Assembly (NCBI GenBank): GCA_049366815.1
Contig: JBMNCO010000068.1
Span: forward strand, 1-64,000
Origin: CAYNYM01 sp049366815
Lineage (GTDB): Bacteria > Desulfobacterota > DSM-4660 > Desulfatiglandales > HGW-15
Direction of reading: 5' to 3'
Length of the DNA: 64,000 bases
The translations under genes were made by a program, and so were the position numbers. Below, piece after piece: positions 63,359 through 64,000 of the stretch. A model generated the notes under the pieces. That model had not been told where the DNA came from. It made no database searches and worked only from the letters and a program-made list of their open reading frames with translations. Position 1 is the stretch's first letter. Each line of letters starts with the position of its first letter.

Positions 63359-64000
63359 TCAGGATTCGGCCAAGTCACTCTTCATGGAAGAGGCCGCCGT
63401 TTCTCGGGTGGCGAGTTTTGCGCGTCGGGCCTTCCGGATCTGCCACAGGAAAGGACCGGCCAGCAAAAGGATCCCCAGGAGGTCCGTCCAGGGTTCCGGC
63501 CAGATCAGGGCGACACATCCGCCGGCGACCAAGGCCTTCAGGAGCAGGGACTTCATGCGCACCCAATAGAATCCCTCCAGAATACTGGCCAGGGCGCCCA
63601 CCGCCAAGACCGCAATGAAGGCCGTCCAGACAATCTCCAGAATCGTGCCGTTGAGGATAAGTCCCGGCCGGTACATGTAGATGATCGGCACGAGGTAGGC
63701 GGCCACGGCCAGACGAATGGCCTGAAATCCCGTGGAATTGGGGTTTCCCCCGGCGATGCCCGCCCCTGCGTAGGCCGCCACAGCCACCGGGGGCGTGATG
63801 GCGGAAATGACAGAGAAATACACGATAAACAGGTGAGAGGACATCAGGGGAAAATCAAGTTCCAGCAGGGCGGGGACCGCCAGCGTGGCCGTCAGCACAT
63901 AGGCGGCGGGGATGGGCATCCCCATTCCGAGGATGATGCAGACGATCGCCACCATAATAATGCAGAGAAAGCTGTTGCCGCCCGTGGCCTGAAATACAAG
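63359..64000 (-). CDS. TRAP transporter fused permease, C-terminal part (cut by window edge)
   Basis: The frame is open to the right edge and gives the last 213 residues: several membrane helices with the DctM-type segment VCIILGMGMPIPAAYVLTATLA and ISAITPPVAVAAYAGAGIAGG. Such sequence is typical of the fused 4TM/12TM permeases that pair with TAXI-type binding proteins. It imports an organic acid or similar using an ion gradient. First in a cluster with two ferredoxin/flavoprotein pairs and an aldolase-like enzyme, so it probably brings in their substrate. Confidence 0.87.
   Translation of the reverse strand, partial: LVFQATGGNSFLCIIMVAIVCIILGMGMPIPAAYVLTATLAVPALLELDFPLMSSHLFIVYFSVISAITPPVAVAAYAGAGIAGGNPNSTGFQAIRLAVAAYLVPIIYMYRPGLILNGTILEIVWTAFIAVLAVGALASILEGFYWVRMKSLLLKALVAGGCVALIWPEPWTDLLGILLLAGPFLWQIRKARRAKLATRETAASSMKSDLAES

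Noticed and set aside
1..64000. Genome-wide recoding of TGA (as Trp or Gly) to explain the rhodanese gene
   Set aside because: Several intact genes of normal length end in TGA here, for example the SDR at 16640 and the kinase at 36230.

Overview
The window reads as chromosome from an anaerobic Desulfobacterota (former Deltaproteobacteria) bacterium, probably a sulfate reducer or syntroph. This is inferred from the gene content: a molybdopterin oxidoreductase beside an FmdE-like protein, a benzoyl-CoA reductase/2-hydroxyacyl-CoA dehydratase operon with its ATP-driven activase, AprBA-like flavoprotein/ferredoxin pairs with a TRAP transporter, a periplasmic octahaem cytochrome, several radical SAM enzymes, and the run pgpA-cinA-thpR-recA-alaS. 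No rRNA, tRNA, CRISPR array or prophage was seen.

Layout. 1-3.8 kb: the start of one molybdopterin enzyme, an FmdE-like protein and a second molybdopterin enzyme, all on the minus strand, with a gene remnant and a repeat fragment between. 4.4-6.4 kb: trxA-trxB-bamD. 6.5-6.8 kb: a fold-back element. 6.9-15.4 kb: a minus-strand housekeeping run (alaS, recA, thpR, cinA, pgpA, larC, PflX-like radical SAM). 15.8-18.5 kb: an SDR and a nucleotide-sugar dehydrogenase. 19.2-27.1 kb: the most unusual part (below). 27.1-32.8 kb: a LysM protein and divergent smc. 32.9-38.1 kb: small accessory genes, a RAYT transposase element with perfect 30-bp ends, and gene debris. 38.7-45.2 kb: ftsY, a polar amino-acid ABC transporter with an FAD oxidase, and a heptosyltransferase-like gene. 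45.4-50.7 kb: htpX, an OmpA-type lipoprotein, lon and a DUF374 acyltransferase. 50.7-57.6 kb: a SagB-like nitroreductase, then the mutagenesis cassette lexA-imuB-dnaE2. 57.7-64 kb: a minus-strand catabolic cluster (TRAP permease, two ferredoxin/flavoprotein pairs, class II aldolase, single-domain response regulator).

The leading observation is at 19,290-20,921. A signal peptide, a rhodanese domain and an eight-CxxCH HAO-like cytochrome lie in one reading frame interrupted only by two TGA codons, at 19,590 and 19,596. These sit exactly where relatives of this rhodanese carry the C-A-C of the active-site loop, and SECIS-like hairpins follow at once. The simplest reading is a selenoprotein with a Sec-Ala-Sec rhodanese site fused to an octahaem enzyme. 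It has a good promoter and ribosome binding site.

The second is at 21,771-22,168: one promoter followed by two consecutive tyrosine/phenylalanine-rich leader peptides, each with its own intrinsic terminator and a competing antiterminator, i.e. two attenuators in series. They lie ahead of a metallo-beta-lactamase-fold gene and, further on, the dehydratase operon rather than an obvious aromatic biosynthesis gene. Functions of the dehydratase and of the TRAP/flavoprotein cluster cannot be fixed from sequence alone.
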